Shown here in pieces: positions 18,079-27,340 of a DNA stretch of 64,000 nucleotides. Numbering within the stretch: position 1 is the stretch's first letter; each line of letters begins with the position of its first letter. Made by a program: the position numbers and the translations under genes. The notes under the pieces are model-generated. The model searched no databases. It saw only the letters and a list, made by a program, of their open reading frames with translations, and was not told the DNA's origin. The DNA is from Burkholderiales bacterium (GTDB lineage: Bacteria > Pseudomonadota > Gammaproteobacteria > Burkholderiales > Burkholderiaceae_C), in assembly GCA_017302655.1 (NCBI GenBank), contig JAFLDE010000015.1, positions 1 to 64,000 on the forward strand, given 5' to 3'.

Positions 18079-21000
18079 ATGAACCCCGATAAGTCGCGCG
18101 CCAAGCGGCACCAGCCCCTGCGCACCCCTCGTTCCATGACCCCAGTCGCAGCTGCCTGCGCACTGAGTCTGTACGCGCTGCCTGCATTTGCCCAAGTAGC
18201 GGCTCCGCAGCAACTGGACACCGTGGTGGTGACCGGTATTCGAAAGTCACTGGACACGTCGCTGAACCTGAAGCGCGGTTCGGCGGGTTTGGTGGATGGC
18301 ATCGTCGCCGAGGACATCGGCAAGTTCCCCGACTCCAATCTGGCGGAGTCCCTGCAGCGCGTGGCGGGGGTGTCCATCGACCGCGCTCCGAGCGGGGAAG
18401 GTGCCAAAGTCACCGTGCGTGGAGTCGGTCCCGACTTCAACATGGTGCTGCTCAATGGTCGGCAGATGCCGACTTCGGTCATCAGCAACGAAAACGGCGG
18501 TGCCAACGGCTCGCGCGCCTTCGATTTCTCCAATTTGTCTGCTGACTCGATCTCCGCGCTGGAGGTGTTCAAGACCTCGCGCGCTTCGTCGCCCACAGGT
18601 GGCATTGGCGCCACGATCAATGTGAGGACGGCACGCCCTCTGGACATCAAGGACACCATTGCCTCGATCGGGGTGAAGGCAAACCTGGACCAGTCGAACA
18701 AGCGCCTGCCAACGCCCTTCCAGGGTAGCAACGTCACGCCCGAGGTGTCCGGCATTTACAGCACCACGCTGGCAGACGGCACCATCGGCATCGCCATCAG
18801 CGGTTCCTACTCGAAGCGCGATTCGGGCTCCAACAAGGCCTACACCCAGAACGGCTGGCGCACCTTCACGGCCACCTCGGGTGACTGGGGTGCGGTGCCG
18901 CCCAAGCCGGCCTCCGGCCCCGATCCGATCACCAACCGCCCGACGGGCAACACGCTCTATTCCACCTCGGTGGACATGCGCTACTCCCTCACGGCCATCC
19001 AGCGCGAGCGCATCAACGGCCAGGCTGTCCTGCAGTTCGCCCCGAGCAAGGATCTGAAGATCACGCTCGACTACACGATGGTCGACAACACGCTCAACAA
19101 GAAGAACGCAGAAAACTCGAGCTGGTTCAACTTCTCCTTCGGACCGACCACGTTCACGACGGGTGGTCCGGTGGTGTCGCCGGTCATCCAGACGGCACTG
19201 TTCCCCAACAACGACCACGACTACGCCGTCAACAACGGCCTGTACGGCGAGAAGTCGCAGGTCCGCTCGACCGGCTTCAACACCGAGTGGAAACTGAGCA
19301 GCGCGCTGAAGGTCGAGGTGGACGCACATCATTCGACCTCGGTCACCAAGCCCAACAGCCCATTCGGCACCTACTCGCTGATGGATCTGGCGCTCTTCAA
19401 CGCCGGCAATGCGGTCGCCTACTACGACCAGAAACTGCCCATCCTGAGCCAGCCGACCACGGTCTTCAACCGCGACAAGCTGCAGCTGACGGGTTCTCAG
19501 TTCGTCAACAACCTCAGCGATCAGACGGTCGATCAGTTCCAAACCAGCGCCAGCTGGAAGATGGATGCTGACAACAAGTTGAATGCTGGCTTGGGTTTCA
19601 CGAAGGTGAAAGACCGCCGCGCCAGCTACAACAACCAAAACAACGACTGGGGCGGCGTCGGTGCCCAAGGTGATTACAAGAACGTGGTGACCAACACCAG
19701 CAGCCTTCCCGGCTACTTCAGCGCCATCCCGGGCAGCGGAGACCCCCGGCTGTTCCAGGAGTTCTACCTGTTCGACTTCAACAGCCTGCGCGCCCGGTCT
19801 ATCGAGGTGTTGATGGCTTCGCGCAACATGTCTCGCGCCGCAGCCGAGGCCTATTTCTCGGCCTCGTCCGACTACTCGCTGGGCAACGACTGGCGCACGC
19901 AGGAGAAGTCGACGGCTGCCTTCGTGCAGTGGGATCACGCCTTCGAAACCTCCAATGTCTCGGTGGGCCTGCGCTACGAGAGCACCAAGGTGAGTGCTTC
20001 GTCGCAGGTCGTGTCTCGCACCAGTTCCTCGTGGATCTCGCAGAACGAGATTGCGCTGGGCGCCGGGCCGACGACTTTTGGTGACTCGACCGGCAAGTAC
20101 TCCTACGTGCTGCCTTCGATCGACTGGGACATGGACGTGGCCTCGAACGTGAAGGTGCGTGCGTCCTATGGCGAGAACATTGGCCGTCCGGGTTTTGATT
20201 CCCTGGTCGGCGGCGTCAACGTAGGCGCCAACGCTAACGCAGGTGGGGGCACCGGCAGTACCGGCAACGCCAACCTGAAGCCCCTGCACTCGAAGAACTT
20301 CGACTTCTCGGCCGAGTACTACTACGCCCGCTCCAGCTACCTGGCAGCGTCTGCCTTCTACAAGAAGGTGAGCAACTTCATTGGCACCTCCACGGTCTCG
20401 ACGACGTTGCCGGGCCTCACCACGCCGATCGGTGGCGCGTACTACAACGCGGGCTTGGCGGCTTGCGGCGGCAACACCCAGCCGCTTTGCATCCGCAACT
20501 GGATCTTCACCAACCGGGCCGGACAGCCCGGCGTGGTGCAGACCGGTGTCAACGCCTCCGGAGAAATCCTCGGCACCATCGCCGGCCTGCCGAGCGATCC
20601 CGCGCTGCGCTTCAACATCACCACGCCTTCGAACGAGAAGGGCGACACCATCAAAGGCCTGGAGTTGAACTTCCAGCACATGTTCAGTGGCACGGGCTTC
20701 GGGGTGTCGGGCAACTTCACCAAGGTGAAGACGGGCCTGAAGTACAACGATGCGGATCTCGGCACGCAGGCGGCTTTGGTGGGGGTCAGCGACTCGGCCA
20801 ACTTGGTCGGCTTCTACGAAGACGACGACTGGTCGGTGCGCGCCGCCTACAACTGGCGCGGCGAGTTCCTGGCCGGGAAAACGGACGGCGCGGGCAACAA
20901 CCCGGTGTACGTGGAGCCCTATGGCCAGGTGGATGTGTCGGTGGGCTACAAGATCGGCAAGAACTTGACGCTGCAAGCTGACTTCATCAATCTGAACGAC

Positions 21001-21096
21001 GGCTATATCCGTGCACACAGCCGAACCAAGGAGTCGTTGCAGTCGGTCACGCAGACCGGTCGGCGCTACCTGATCGGCGCACGCTACCGCTTCTAG
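18079..21096 (+). CDS. TonB-dependent receptor, Xanthomonas/Caulobacter carbohydrate type
   Basis: Outer-membrane active transporter, probably for beta-glucan oligosaccharides. 1005 residues from ATG 18079, preceded by GAGGAG. The signal peptide ends ALPAFAQ near residue 39, the TonB box is DTVVVTG (47-53), the plug follows (IGKFPDSNLAESLQRVAGVS, then VRGVGPDFNMVLLNGR), and a 22-strand barrel ends in the aromatic signature YLIGARYRF. This is the family usually found with sugar regulons in Caulobacter and Xanthomonas. The LacI-type operator in its promoter matches that of the transporter/GH1/GH5 operon. It is followed by the SapC-cupin-halogenase set. Confidence 0.93.
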   Translation: MNPDKSRAKRHQPLRTPRSMTPVAAACALSLYALPAFAQVAAPQQLDTVVVTGIRKSLDTSLNLKRGSAGLVDGIVAEDIGKFPDSNLAESLQRVAGVSIDRAPSGEGAKVTVRGVGPDFNMVLLNGRQMPTSVISNENGGANGSRAFDFSNLSADSISALEVFKTSRASSPTGGIGATINVRTARPLDIKDTIASIGVKANLDQSNKRLPTPFQGSNVTPEVSGIYSTTLADGTIGIAISGSYSKRDSGSNKAYTQNGWRTFTATSGDWGAVPPKPASGPDPITNRPTGNTLYSTSVDMRYSLTAIQRERINGQAVLQFAPSKDLKITLDYTMVDNTLNKKNAENSSWFNFSFGPTTFTTGGPVVSPVIQTALFPNNDHDYAVNNGLYGEKSQVRSTGFNTEWKLSSALKVEVDAHHSTSVTKPNSPFGTYSLMDLALFNAGNAVAYYDQKLPILSQPTTVFNRDKLQLTGSQFVNNLSDQTVDQFQTSASWKMDADNKLNAGLGFTKVKDRRASYNNQNNDWGGVGAQGDYKNVVTNTSSLPGYFSAIPGSGDPRLFQEFYLFDFNSLRARSIEVLMASRNMSRAAAEAYFSASSDYSLGNDWRTQEKSTAAFVQWDHAFETSNVSVGLRYESTKVSASSQVVSRTSSSWISQNEIALGAGPTTFGDSTGKYSYVLPSIDWDMDVASNVKVRASYGENIGRPGFDSLVGGVNVGANANAGGGTGSTGNANLKPLHSKNFDFSAEYYYARSSYLAASAFYKKVSNFIGTSTVSTTLPGLTTPIGGAYYNAGLAACGGNTQPLCIRNWIFTNRAGQPGVVQTGVNASGEILGTIAGLPSDPALRFNITTPSNEKGDTIKGLELNFQHMFSGTGFGVSGNFTKVKTGLKYNDADLGTQAALVGVSDSANLVGFYEDDDWSVRAAYNWRGEFLAGKTDGAGNNPVYVEPYGQVDVSVGYKIGKNLTLQADFINLNDGYIRAHSRTKESLQSVTQTGRRYLIGARYRF

Positions 21097-21111
21097 TCTG
21101 ACCGCACCCAC

Positions 21112-21139
21112 ACGAGGGCCGGGGAAACTCGGCCCTCGT
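21112..21139 (+). terminator. Strong hairpin after the TonB receptor gene
   Basis: ACGAGGGCC (21112-21120) pairs perfectly with GGCCCTCGT (21131-21139) around a ten-base loop, 15 bases after the receptor stop. There is no T-run, so it may be an attenuating or mRNA-stabilising hairpin rather than a full stop, leaving some read-through to the SapC gene at 21287. Confidence 0.55.
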
Positions 21140-21286
21140 CGCTTGTGCAGGCCTTCCAGAATCCGGCAGGCGGCAGCCACGGCGCTAGGAATGGAGCGCC
21201 TCACTGGCCGCCGGAACTCAACGCCAACGCTGCCGCGCCCCCTCCTGAACCTGCCATGCGCACGGCCCCCTCCGTCGCTGTAAGCC

Positions 21287-21985
21287 ATGCTCGAACTGCT
21301 CAACAACGTTCAACACCGAGACCTCCGCATCCATTCGCAGCGCGGCGCGGCCTGGGGTGATGCCGTCATGTGCTGCCCGGTCACGCCGGACGAATTCCGC
21401 AGCCTCCAAGCTCATTACCCCATTGTTTTCCAGCCCGATGGCGAAGGCAGCTTCCTGCCAGTGGCGCTGTTCGGCTTGGTCGAAGGCGAGAACCTGTTTC
21501 TAGGCCCTGAAGGCTGGGAGGCGGATTACATCCCCTTGGCCATGCGTCGCATGCCGTTCTCGATCGGTGTGGCAGGCGACGAGCTCCGCATGATGGTGGA
21601 CATGGCCAGCCCTCGTATCGCCCGATCCGCGGCGGAAGGGGAGGCGCTCTTTCTGCCGCAGGGCGGGAACAGCCCACTGCTGGAAGAGGCGAATTCGGTG
21701 CTGCAGGCGCTGCACGAAGGCCTGCAGTCGGGCGCCGAGTTCGTGCGCACCTTGCAGGCGAACGATTTGCTGGAATCCTTCGTGCTCGAGGTCCCTCGCC
21801 CCGATGGCAGCAAGGGCAGCCTGCAGGGCTTCTTCATGATCCACGAAGAGCGCCTGGCCGCGCTCGACGCCGGCACGCTCTCCTTGCTGCATCAGGCGGA
21901 CTACCTGCAGCCGATCTACATGGCCGTGGCGTCGATGTCGCGCTTGGCTGCGCTCGTTCGTGCGCACCTGGCACGCGAGGCCTGA
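21287..21985 (+). CDS. SapC-family protein (PF07277-like)
   Basis: 232 residues, no signal peptide. The sequence has the family pattern: N-terminal LNNVQHRDLRIHS, then FLPVALFGLVEGENLFLG, WEADYIPLAMRRMPF, and a C-terminal ADYLQPIYMAVASMSRL. These proteins occur next to TonB receptors and flavin halogenases in Caulobacter, Xanthomonas and relatives; the biochemical role is not established to my knowledge. Despite the name, I see nothing linking it to the Sap peptide transporter. It overlaps the cupin gene by 26 bases, and the three downstream genes form one translational unit. Confidence 0.85.
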   Translation: MLELLNNVQHRDLRIHSQRGAAWGDAVMCCPVTPDEFRSLQAHYPIVFQPDGEGSFLPVALFGLVEGENLFLGPEGWEADYIPLAMRRMPFSIGVAGDELRMMVDMASPRIARSAAEGEALFLPQGGNSPLLEEANSVLQALHEGLQSGAEFVRTLQANDLLESFVLEVPRPDGSKGSLQGFFMIHEERLAALDAGTLSLLHQADYLQPIYMAVASMSRLAALVRAHLAREA

Positions 21986-22946
21986 GTTGCTCGACGCTGC
22001 GCTGCTGCAGTCCACCGAGCCGGTGCTGCTGCGCGGCTTGGCGGCCGACTGGCCGTTGGTGCAGGCGGCCAAGCGCTCGGATGCGGACTTCTGCGCGCAG
22101 CTGCGGCCCTACGCGGACACGCGAGTCGGCCTGTGGCGCGCACCACCCGCGGCGCAGGGTCGCTTCTTCTACAACGAGGCCTTCAATGGCTTCAATTTCC
22201 AGCGCGAGCTGGCGCGCTTCGGTGGGCTGCTTGACGAGTTGCTGGCCGGCTCACCAGATGCGCTCTACCTGGGTTCCACGGAATTGGACGGCAGCTTCCC
22301 GGGCTTGCGCGCTCAGCACGACTTTCCGCAGCTCGCGACGCTCTCGGGCCGCGACCCGCTGGTCAGCCTGTGGCTGGGCAACCGCGCCCGCGTGGCGCCG
22401 CACTTTGATGTGCCAGACAACGTCGCTTGCGTCGTCGCGGGACGGCGGCGTTTCACTTTGTTCCCGCCGGAGCAATTGCCCAACCTCTACATCGGCCCGC
22501 TGGATCTCACGCCAGCCGGCATGCCCATCAGCCTGGTGGATCTCTCCGCCCCCGATCTGCAGCGCTTCCCGCGCTTTGCGCAGGCACTCGCTCAAGCTCG
22601 CGTCTTCGAACTCGAGCCCGGCGATGCGCTCTTCATCCCCAGCCAATGGTGGCATGGCGTGGAAAGCCTGTCGCCCATCAACGCCTTGGTCAACTTCTGG
22701 TGGCGGCAGAGCCCTGAGTTCATGGACACGCCGCTGCATGCCCTGATGCTTGCGTTGCTGACTCTTCGCGACCTGCCACCTGTGCAACGCCAAGTGTGGC
22801 AGCAGGTATTCGATCACTACGTCTTTGCCGCTGACGAAGCCACGGCCGCGCACATTCCACCCGCCGCGCGTGGTGTGCTAGGCCCGCTCAACGACCCGCT
22901 GGCGCGTTCGCTGCGTGCCTACTTGCTGAACCGCTTGAACCGATGA
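21960..22946 (+). CDS. Cupin-like JmjC-type protein (Cupin_8), probable Fe(II)/2-oxoglutarate hydroxylase
   Basis: 328 residues from GTG 21960. Metal ligands expected for a JmjC hydroxylase are present: H148 and D150 (APHFDVPDN) and H232 (QWWHGVES). The ARVAPHFD and RRRFTLFPPEQLPNLYIGP segments are standard for the family, in which known members hydroxylate protein or peptide side chains. It overlaps SapC by 26 bases and the halogenase by four (ATGA). Substrate unknown. In context I infer a role in modifying a product or protein linked to the TonB receptor. Confidence 0.85.
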   Translation: MRTWHARPELLDAALLQSTEPVLLRGLAADWPLVQAAKRSDADFCAQLRPYADTRVGLWRAPPAAQGRFFYNEAFNGFNFQRELARFGGLLDELLAGSPDALYLGSTELDGSFPGLRAQHDFPQLATLSGRDPLVSLWLGNRARVAPHFDVPDNVACVVAGRRRFTLFPPEQLPNLYIGPLDLTPAGMPISLVDLSAPDLQRFPRFAQALAQARVFELEPGDALFIPSQWWHGVESLSPINALVNFWWRQSPEFMDTPLHALMLALLTLRDLPPVQRQVWQQVFDHYVFAADEATAAHIPPAARGVLGPLNDPLARSLRAYLLNRLNR

Positions 22947-25201
22947 CGCCACTGCTTCCCACTCCCATCCGTCGCATCGTCATCGCCGGAGGCGGCACCG
23001 CCGGCTGGATGGTGGCTGCGGGCCTGGCCAAGTGTCTGGGCCGCCAGTACGACATCTGTCTGGTCGAGTCCGAGGAAATCGGCACCGTTGGGGTCGGCGA
23101 AGCCACGATCCCGACCTTGCACTTCCTGCACGAGATCCTTGACCTTGACGAGCAGGTGTTCATCCGCGCCACGCAGGCCACCTTCAAGCTGGGCATCAGC
23201 TTTGAAAACTGGCGCAACGTGGGTGAGCACTACTTTCATTCCTTCGGACGTACCGGCAAGCCGCACTGGACGGCAGGTTTCCACCACTTTTGGCTGGAAG
23301 GCCGACGACGCGGTGTGGCCAGCGACTACGGCGACTACTGCTTCGAACTGCGTGCCGCGCTGGAACAACGATTCGAGGCCTTGCGCGACGGTGCCATCAA
23401 TTACGCCTACCACTTCGACGCCACGCTGTACGGCCGCTTCCTGCGTGAATACGCCGAAGGCCTGGGCGTCCGGCGCCATGAAGGCAAGATCGCGCAGGTC
23501 CTGCGAGACCCAAGCAGCGGCGCGTTGACAGCGCTGCAACTCCATGAAGGACCGCGCATCGACGGTGACTTTTTCATCGACTGCACCGGGATGCGCGCGC
23601 TGCTGCTCGGCGAAGCGCTGGGCGTGGGTTTCGAGAGCTGGGCCCAATGGCTGCCTTGTGATCGCGCCGTGGCCGTGCAGACCACGCTGGTGGGCGAACC
23701 GCTGCCCTACACCCGCTCCATCGCGCACCCCTGGGGTTGGCAATGGCGCATTCCTTTGCAGCATCGGGTGGGCAACGGCTTGGTCTATAGCAGTCGCCAC
23801 ATCAGCGACGAGGCGGCTCGGCAGGCCTTGCTCGCCAATGTGCAGGGTGAGGTGCTGCGCCAGCCGCGCGTCATCCCGTTCACCCCAGGCCAGCGCGATG
23901 AAGTCTGGAGGCTGAACTGCGTGGCCATCGGCTTGTCCAGTGGATTCCTGGAGCCGCTGGAGTCGACCAGCATCCATCTCATCCAGAAGGGCCTGACCCG
24001 ACTGGTGCAGATGTTCCCCACCGACGGCATCTACCAGAGCGACATCGACGAGTACAACCGCCAGAGCCGGACGGCGATCGAAGGCATTCGCGACTTCATC
24101 ATCCTGCACTACCACGTCAACCAGCGCAGCGACTCCGATTTCTGGCGCCACTGCCGAGAGATGTCGGTGCCCGAGCCGCTGCGGCACCGCATCCAAATGT
24201 TCCGCGACAGCGCCCGCCTGAATGTCTCGGCCGACGAGTTGTTCGCGGAGAACTCCTGGGTGCAGGTCATGATGGGGCAGGGCATTCAACCGGCGGCGCA
24301 CCACCCGATCACGCGACAAATGGAGACACGCGCGCTCGCCGACTTCCTGGGTGAGGTGCGCAAGGACGTGGCACGCAAGCTGATCCAGTTGCCACGCCAT
24401 CAGGCTTTCATCAACACCTACTGCAAGGCCGGCCCGCCGCCCGACACGAGCAGCATGGGTGCTCCAGTGGCATCTGCGTCTCAGCAGCATGCAGCGCCGC
24501 TGTGGCAGCCGCAGCCGAGCGTTCAGACCGTGGAGTTGGAGGGCGGCGCACGGGTTTATGTCGTGGATGACTTTGCTACCGATCCAGCGTCCTTGGTGCG
24601 CTGGGTTCAGGCCCAGCAGGCTGCCTTCCAGTCCGTGCCCGGTCATCCCTACCCAGGGCCGCAATTGTCCTTGCCTGAGCCTTTGGCCAAGCCCCTGGAA
24701 GCCTGGTACCAAAGGCACGCATTGCCGCTCCTGGGCGGGGGGCTTCCGCAGGGTATGAACGCACGTTTCTCACGCGTCCTGCTCGATCCGGCCCAACTCG
24801 ACCCACGCCAGCGCATCTGCCACCGCGACGACTCCGGATTGGCTGCCGACCAGCGCGTGGGTGCACTCGTGCACTACCTGTTTGAAGACGAGCGACTCGG
24901 CGGCACCGTGTTCTTCCGCTCCCGTCTTTCGCAGGAAGACACGGAGCGCCTCTTCCAGGATGCCAATCATCTCGATGCCATGCGCTTCGAGCGGCGGTAT
25001 GGCGTGCCGGCGGCCTACATGACTCAGAGCAATGCACTCTTTGAGGTGATAGGACGTGTGCCGGCCCGCTGGAACCGCGCGGTGTTCTACGACGGCAGCC
25101 TGCTCCATTCCGGGGACATCCAGTGTCCTGCCGCGATGCTGCGGGCGCCCGGTCCTGGGCGGCTCACGCTCAATGGGTTCTTCCAGCGCCGGATGAACTG
25201 A
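22943..25201 (+). CDS. Flavin-dependent tryptophan-halogenase-like protein fused to a DUF6445 (2OG-Fe(II)-like) domain
   Basis: 752 residues, two enzymes in one chain. Residues 1-500 are a flavin halogenase: FAD motif GGGTAGW (16-22), K82 in the position of the catalytic lysine of PrnA/RebH, WQWRIP (266-271, the halogenase WxWxIP signature) and GFLEPLEST (334-342). After a linker (about 485-510), residues 515-752 match the DUF6445 pattern with H627, D629 (CHRDD) and H722 (LLHSGD) plus a late GRLTLNGFF, as in Fe(II)/2OG oxygenases. No partner flavin reductase is nearby. BrvH- and Xcc4156-like halogenases from such neighbourhoods halogenate indoles in vitro; the natural substrate is unknown. 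Confidence 0.88.
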   Translation: MTPLLPTPIRRIVIAGGGTAGWMVAAGLAKCLGRQYDICLVESEEIGTVGVGEATIPTLHFLHEILDLDEQVFIRATQATFKLGISFENWRNVGEHYFHSFGRTGKPHWTAGFHHFWLEGRRRGVASDYGDYCFELRAALEQRFEALRDGAINYAYHFDATLYGRFLREYAEGLGVRRHEGKIAQVLRDPSSGALTALQLHEGPRIDGDFFIDCTGMRALLLGEALGVGFESWAQWLPCDRAVAVQTTLVGEPLPYTRSIAHPWGWQWRIPLQHRVGNGLVYSSRHISDEAARQALLANVQGEVLRQPRVIPFTPGQRDEVWRLNCVAIGLSSGFLEPLESTSIHLIQKGLTRLVQMFPTDGIYQSDIDEYNRQSRTAIEGIRDFIILHYHVNQRSDSDFWRHCREMSVPEPLRHRIQMFRDSARLNVSADELFAENSWVQVMMGQGIQPAAHHPITRQMETRALADFLGEVRKDVARKLIQLPRHQAFINTYCKAGPPPDTSSMGAPVASASQQHAAPLWQPQPSVQTVELEGGARVYVVDDFATDPASLVRWVQAQQAAFQSVPGHPYPGPQLSLPEPLAKPLEAWYQRHALPLLGGGLPQGMNARFSRVLLDPAQLDPRQRICHRDDSGLAADQRVGALVHYLFEDERLGGTVFFRSRLSQEDTERLFQDANHLDAMRFERRYGVPAAYMTQSNALFEVIGRVPARWNRAVFYDGSLLHSGDIQCPAAMLRAPGPGRLTLNGFFQRRMN

Positions 25202-25237
25202 CCCACCCCATGCGAGGTCCCGCTGCCGAGGTCTGGT

Positions 25238-26260
25238 TCAGGCCTCGGCGCGCTCTTGCACCGACTGGCGCAACATCAAACGGTGCGGCATCACGATGCG
25301 GCAGGGTTGAGTGTTCTGTCCCACCAGCAGATGCACCGCCCGGGCAGCCATGTCCTCCAGCGGCTGGCGCACGGTGGTGAGACCGGGCCAGACCATGGAT
25401 GCTGCAGGGGCATCGTCGAAGCCGACCACCGACAGGGCTTCCGGCACCTGGTGACCGAGCCGGCGCGCTTCGGCCATCAACCCAAGCGCCATGTCGTCGT
25501 TGGCTGAAAACACGGCGCTGGGGCGGTTGGGCTGGTCCTGCCAGATGCGTGCGGCTGCCACGCCGGACTGGAAGGTGAAGTCTCCAGGCCAGACCCAGGC
25601 GGCCTTGCGACGCGCGGCGCGCAGCGCCGCGCTGAAGCCTTGCTGCCGACGCTGGCTGGCGATTTGATCCGGGGGGCCTTGCAGAAAGCCGATGCGCTGG
25701 TGGCCGGCGTCCAGCAACAACTGGGTGAGTTCGCGCGCCGCCTGAACGTCGTCGATGCCGATGCAACTGCCCTGCAATTCCCGTGGAGAGAGTTTCACGA
25801 TGCGCGTGCCCTGGCGCTGCATGGCTTGCAGAACCTCGGCGTGGTCGCACAGCGGTGGAGCCAAGATGACGCCGTCGGGGCGGAGTGCGGACAGAGAGCG
25901 TTCGACATGCGAGACGAGGTCGGTCGCGCTGGCCTGCAGCGGCTCCACGATGAGGTGATAGCCCAGTTCACGGCATGTCTGTGTGGCACCGCGCTGCAGG
26001 TTGCCGATGAAGGCTGATTGCTCATCGAAGTAGAAGAGACCCACGATGAAGCTGCGCGCGCCTGCCAGAGCCCGAGCGCTGAGCTTGGGCCGATATTGCA
26101 GGCGCTCGATCGCTTCTTTGACCCGCTTGAGTGTCTCCTCATGCACACCGGGCTCGGCGTTGACGACGCGCGATACGGTCTTGATGGAGACCTGGGCCTC
26201 GCGCGCGACGTCGATGATGGTTGCCGGCCCACCGGCTTCGCGTTTCGTCATGCGCGGCAT
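25238..26260 (-). CDS. LacI-family transcriptional regulator, probable beta-glucan/cello-oligosaccharide repressor
   Basis: 340 residues. Helix-turn-helix ATIIDVAREAQVSIKTVSRV, hinge YRPKLSARALAGARS, and an effector domain ending GFDDAPAASMVWPGLTTVRQP. It is 36 bases downstream of the GH5 gene on the same strand, the last gene of the transporter-GH1-GH5 operon. It probably binds the ACAACGTTGT palindromes at 17940 and 31879, giving autoregulation and control of the TonB receptor; that is inference from position. A start at ATG 26251 is also possible. Confidence 0.88.
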   Translation of the reverse strand: MPRMTKREAGGPATIIDVAREAQVSIKTVSRVVNAEPGVHEETLKRVKEAIERLQYRPKLSARALAGARSFIVGLFYFDEQSAFIGNLQRGATQTCRELGYHLIVEPLQASATDLVSHVERSLSALRPDGVILAPPLCDHAEVLQAMQRQGTRIVKLSPRELQGSCIGIDDVQAARELTQLLLDAGHQRIGFLQGPPDQIASQRRQQGFSAALRAARRKAAWVWPGDFTFQSGVAAARIWQDQPNRPSAVFSANDDMALGLMAEARRLGHQVPEALSVVGFDDAPAASMVWPGLTTVRQPLEDMAARAVHLLVGQNTQPCRIVMPHRLMLRQSVQERAEA

Positions 26261-26296
26261 TGTGCGGTGGCGGTGCTGTCCGGCTTTTGCTCGCTG

Positions 26297-27340
26297 TCAG
26301 CGCGGCTGCGCGGTGTCTGGGCCGAACAGGGCCTGGTAGAGAGGCTCCCGCCACTGCCGCCGCTCCGGGTCATAAAAGCCGTAGCCGGCCGAGAACTCCC
26401 AGTACAGCCAAGGCAATCCACGTTCCTTCATGAGCTCGCGCATCGTGCGGGTGTAGCGCAGCCGCGCAGCAGGCGGCGCTTTGCTGTAGGCCCCCCACTC
26501 GCCCACAAAGAAGGGGTATCCGCGACGCTCCTGGTCTTGCACGGCCAGGTCGAGCATGCGGGCCATGTGCGCGCGTTGCGCAGCGTCGCAGCAGTCCAGA
26601 CCTGTGGGTTTGCGCGGCTCCACCCATTCCGCACCCTGGTGCGTGAAGTCAAAGGGCTCGTAGTGGTGAACGGTGAGGATGAGGTGCGGGTCGGGCGGCA
26701 ACTGCAGTTCGGGCAGTGCCGTCGCGGCGTTCCAGTGGGTGGGCCCGATCACCACCAGTCGCGTCGGGTTGCTGGCCCGGATGACGCCGAGGGCTTCACG
26801 CAGCAGGTCGTTCCAGCGTGCCGTGAGCCGACCATGGGGCTCGTTGTAGACCTCGAACAGCAGGCGGGGGCTGCGCTGTGCGAAGTGTTGTGCCACTTGG
26901 CGCCAGATGGACAGGAAGCGTTGCTCCACCACCGCGTCGTCCACACGGGTCTCGCCTGGGTCCAGGGGATCGCCGTCCAGTTGGCGGTAATGGTGTAGGT
27001 TGAGGATGACCACGACGCCGCGTGCCAGCAGGCGGTCCACGACACCGGTGATGCGCGTGATGAACGCGGGGTCGATGCGCGCAGCGGAATCGGTGCTGGC
27101 GTGGTTGCTCCAGCGCACCGGCAGGCGAACGCTGCGAATCGGCGTGCCATCGCCCACGCGCTCGAAGTAGTCGTCGGTCAGGCGCAGGCCCCAGGCACCC
27201 TCCTGCGGGGCGTCGAAGATGTTTCCGAAGTTGACCCCTTGGCCGATGGCGCGGGCCATTTCATGTGCGGCTTGCGAGCCTTGCGCCAGCGCGGTCAACG
27301 GTGCAAGGGTGAACACCAGGGCAGCCAGGAGCTCATGCAT
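26297..27340 (-). CDS. GH5 endo-glucanase (cellulase family)
   Basis: Cleaves beta-1,4-glucan or a related beta-linked chain. 347 residues from ATG 27340, preceded by GGGAG. The signal peptide ends LAPLTALAQ near residue 20, so it is exported. Acid/base E167 (VYNEPHG), nucleophile E281 (FVGEWGAY), VRLPVRW and LNLHHY are all as expected for GH5. There is no carbohydrate-binding module or linker. The start overlaps the end of the GH1 gene by eight bases. Earlier in-frame residues lie inside the GH1 gene and are excluded. Confidence 0.92.
   Translation of the reverse strand: MHELLAALVFTLAPLTALAQGSQAAHEMARAIGQGVNFGNIFDAPQEGAWGLRLTDDYFERVGDGTPIRSVRLPVRWSNHASTDSAARIDPAFITRITGVVDRLLARGVVVILNLHHYRQLDGDPLDPGETRVDDAVVEQRFLSIWRQVAQHFAQRSPRLLFEVYNEPHGRLTARWNDLLREALGVIRASNPTRLVVIGPTHWNAATALPELQLPPDPHLILTVHHYEPFDFTHQGAEWVEPRKPTGLDCCDAAQRAHMARMLDLAVQDQERRGYPFFVGEWGAYSKAPPAARLRYTRTMRELMKERGLPWLYWEFSAGYGFYDPERRQWREPLYQALFGPDTAQPR

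Noticed and set aside
18247-21306. Very long open frame (1019 codons) antisense to the first TonB receptor
   Set aside because: Arises from the high GC third-position bias of the receptor gene; its translation has no domain and is rich in Arg, Val and His. The sense frame is a complete receptor.
21287-21985. SapC as part of an antimicrobial-peptide uptake (Sap) transporter
   Set aside because: Soluble sequence without membrane segments and no other sap genes; the shared name is historical.
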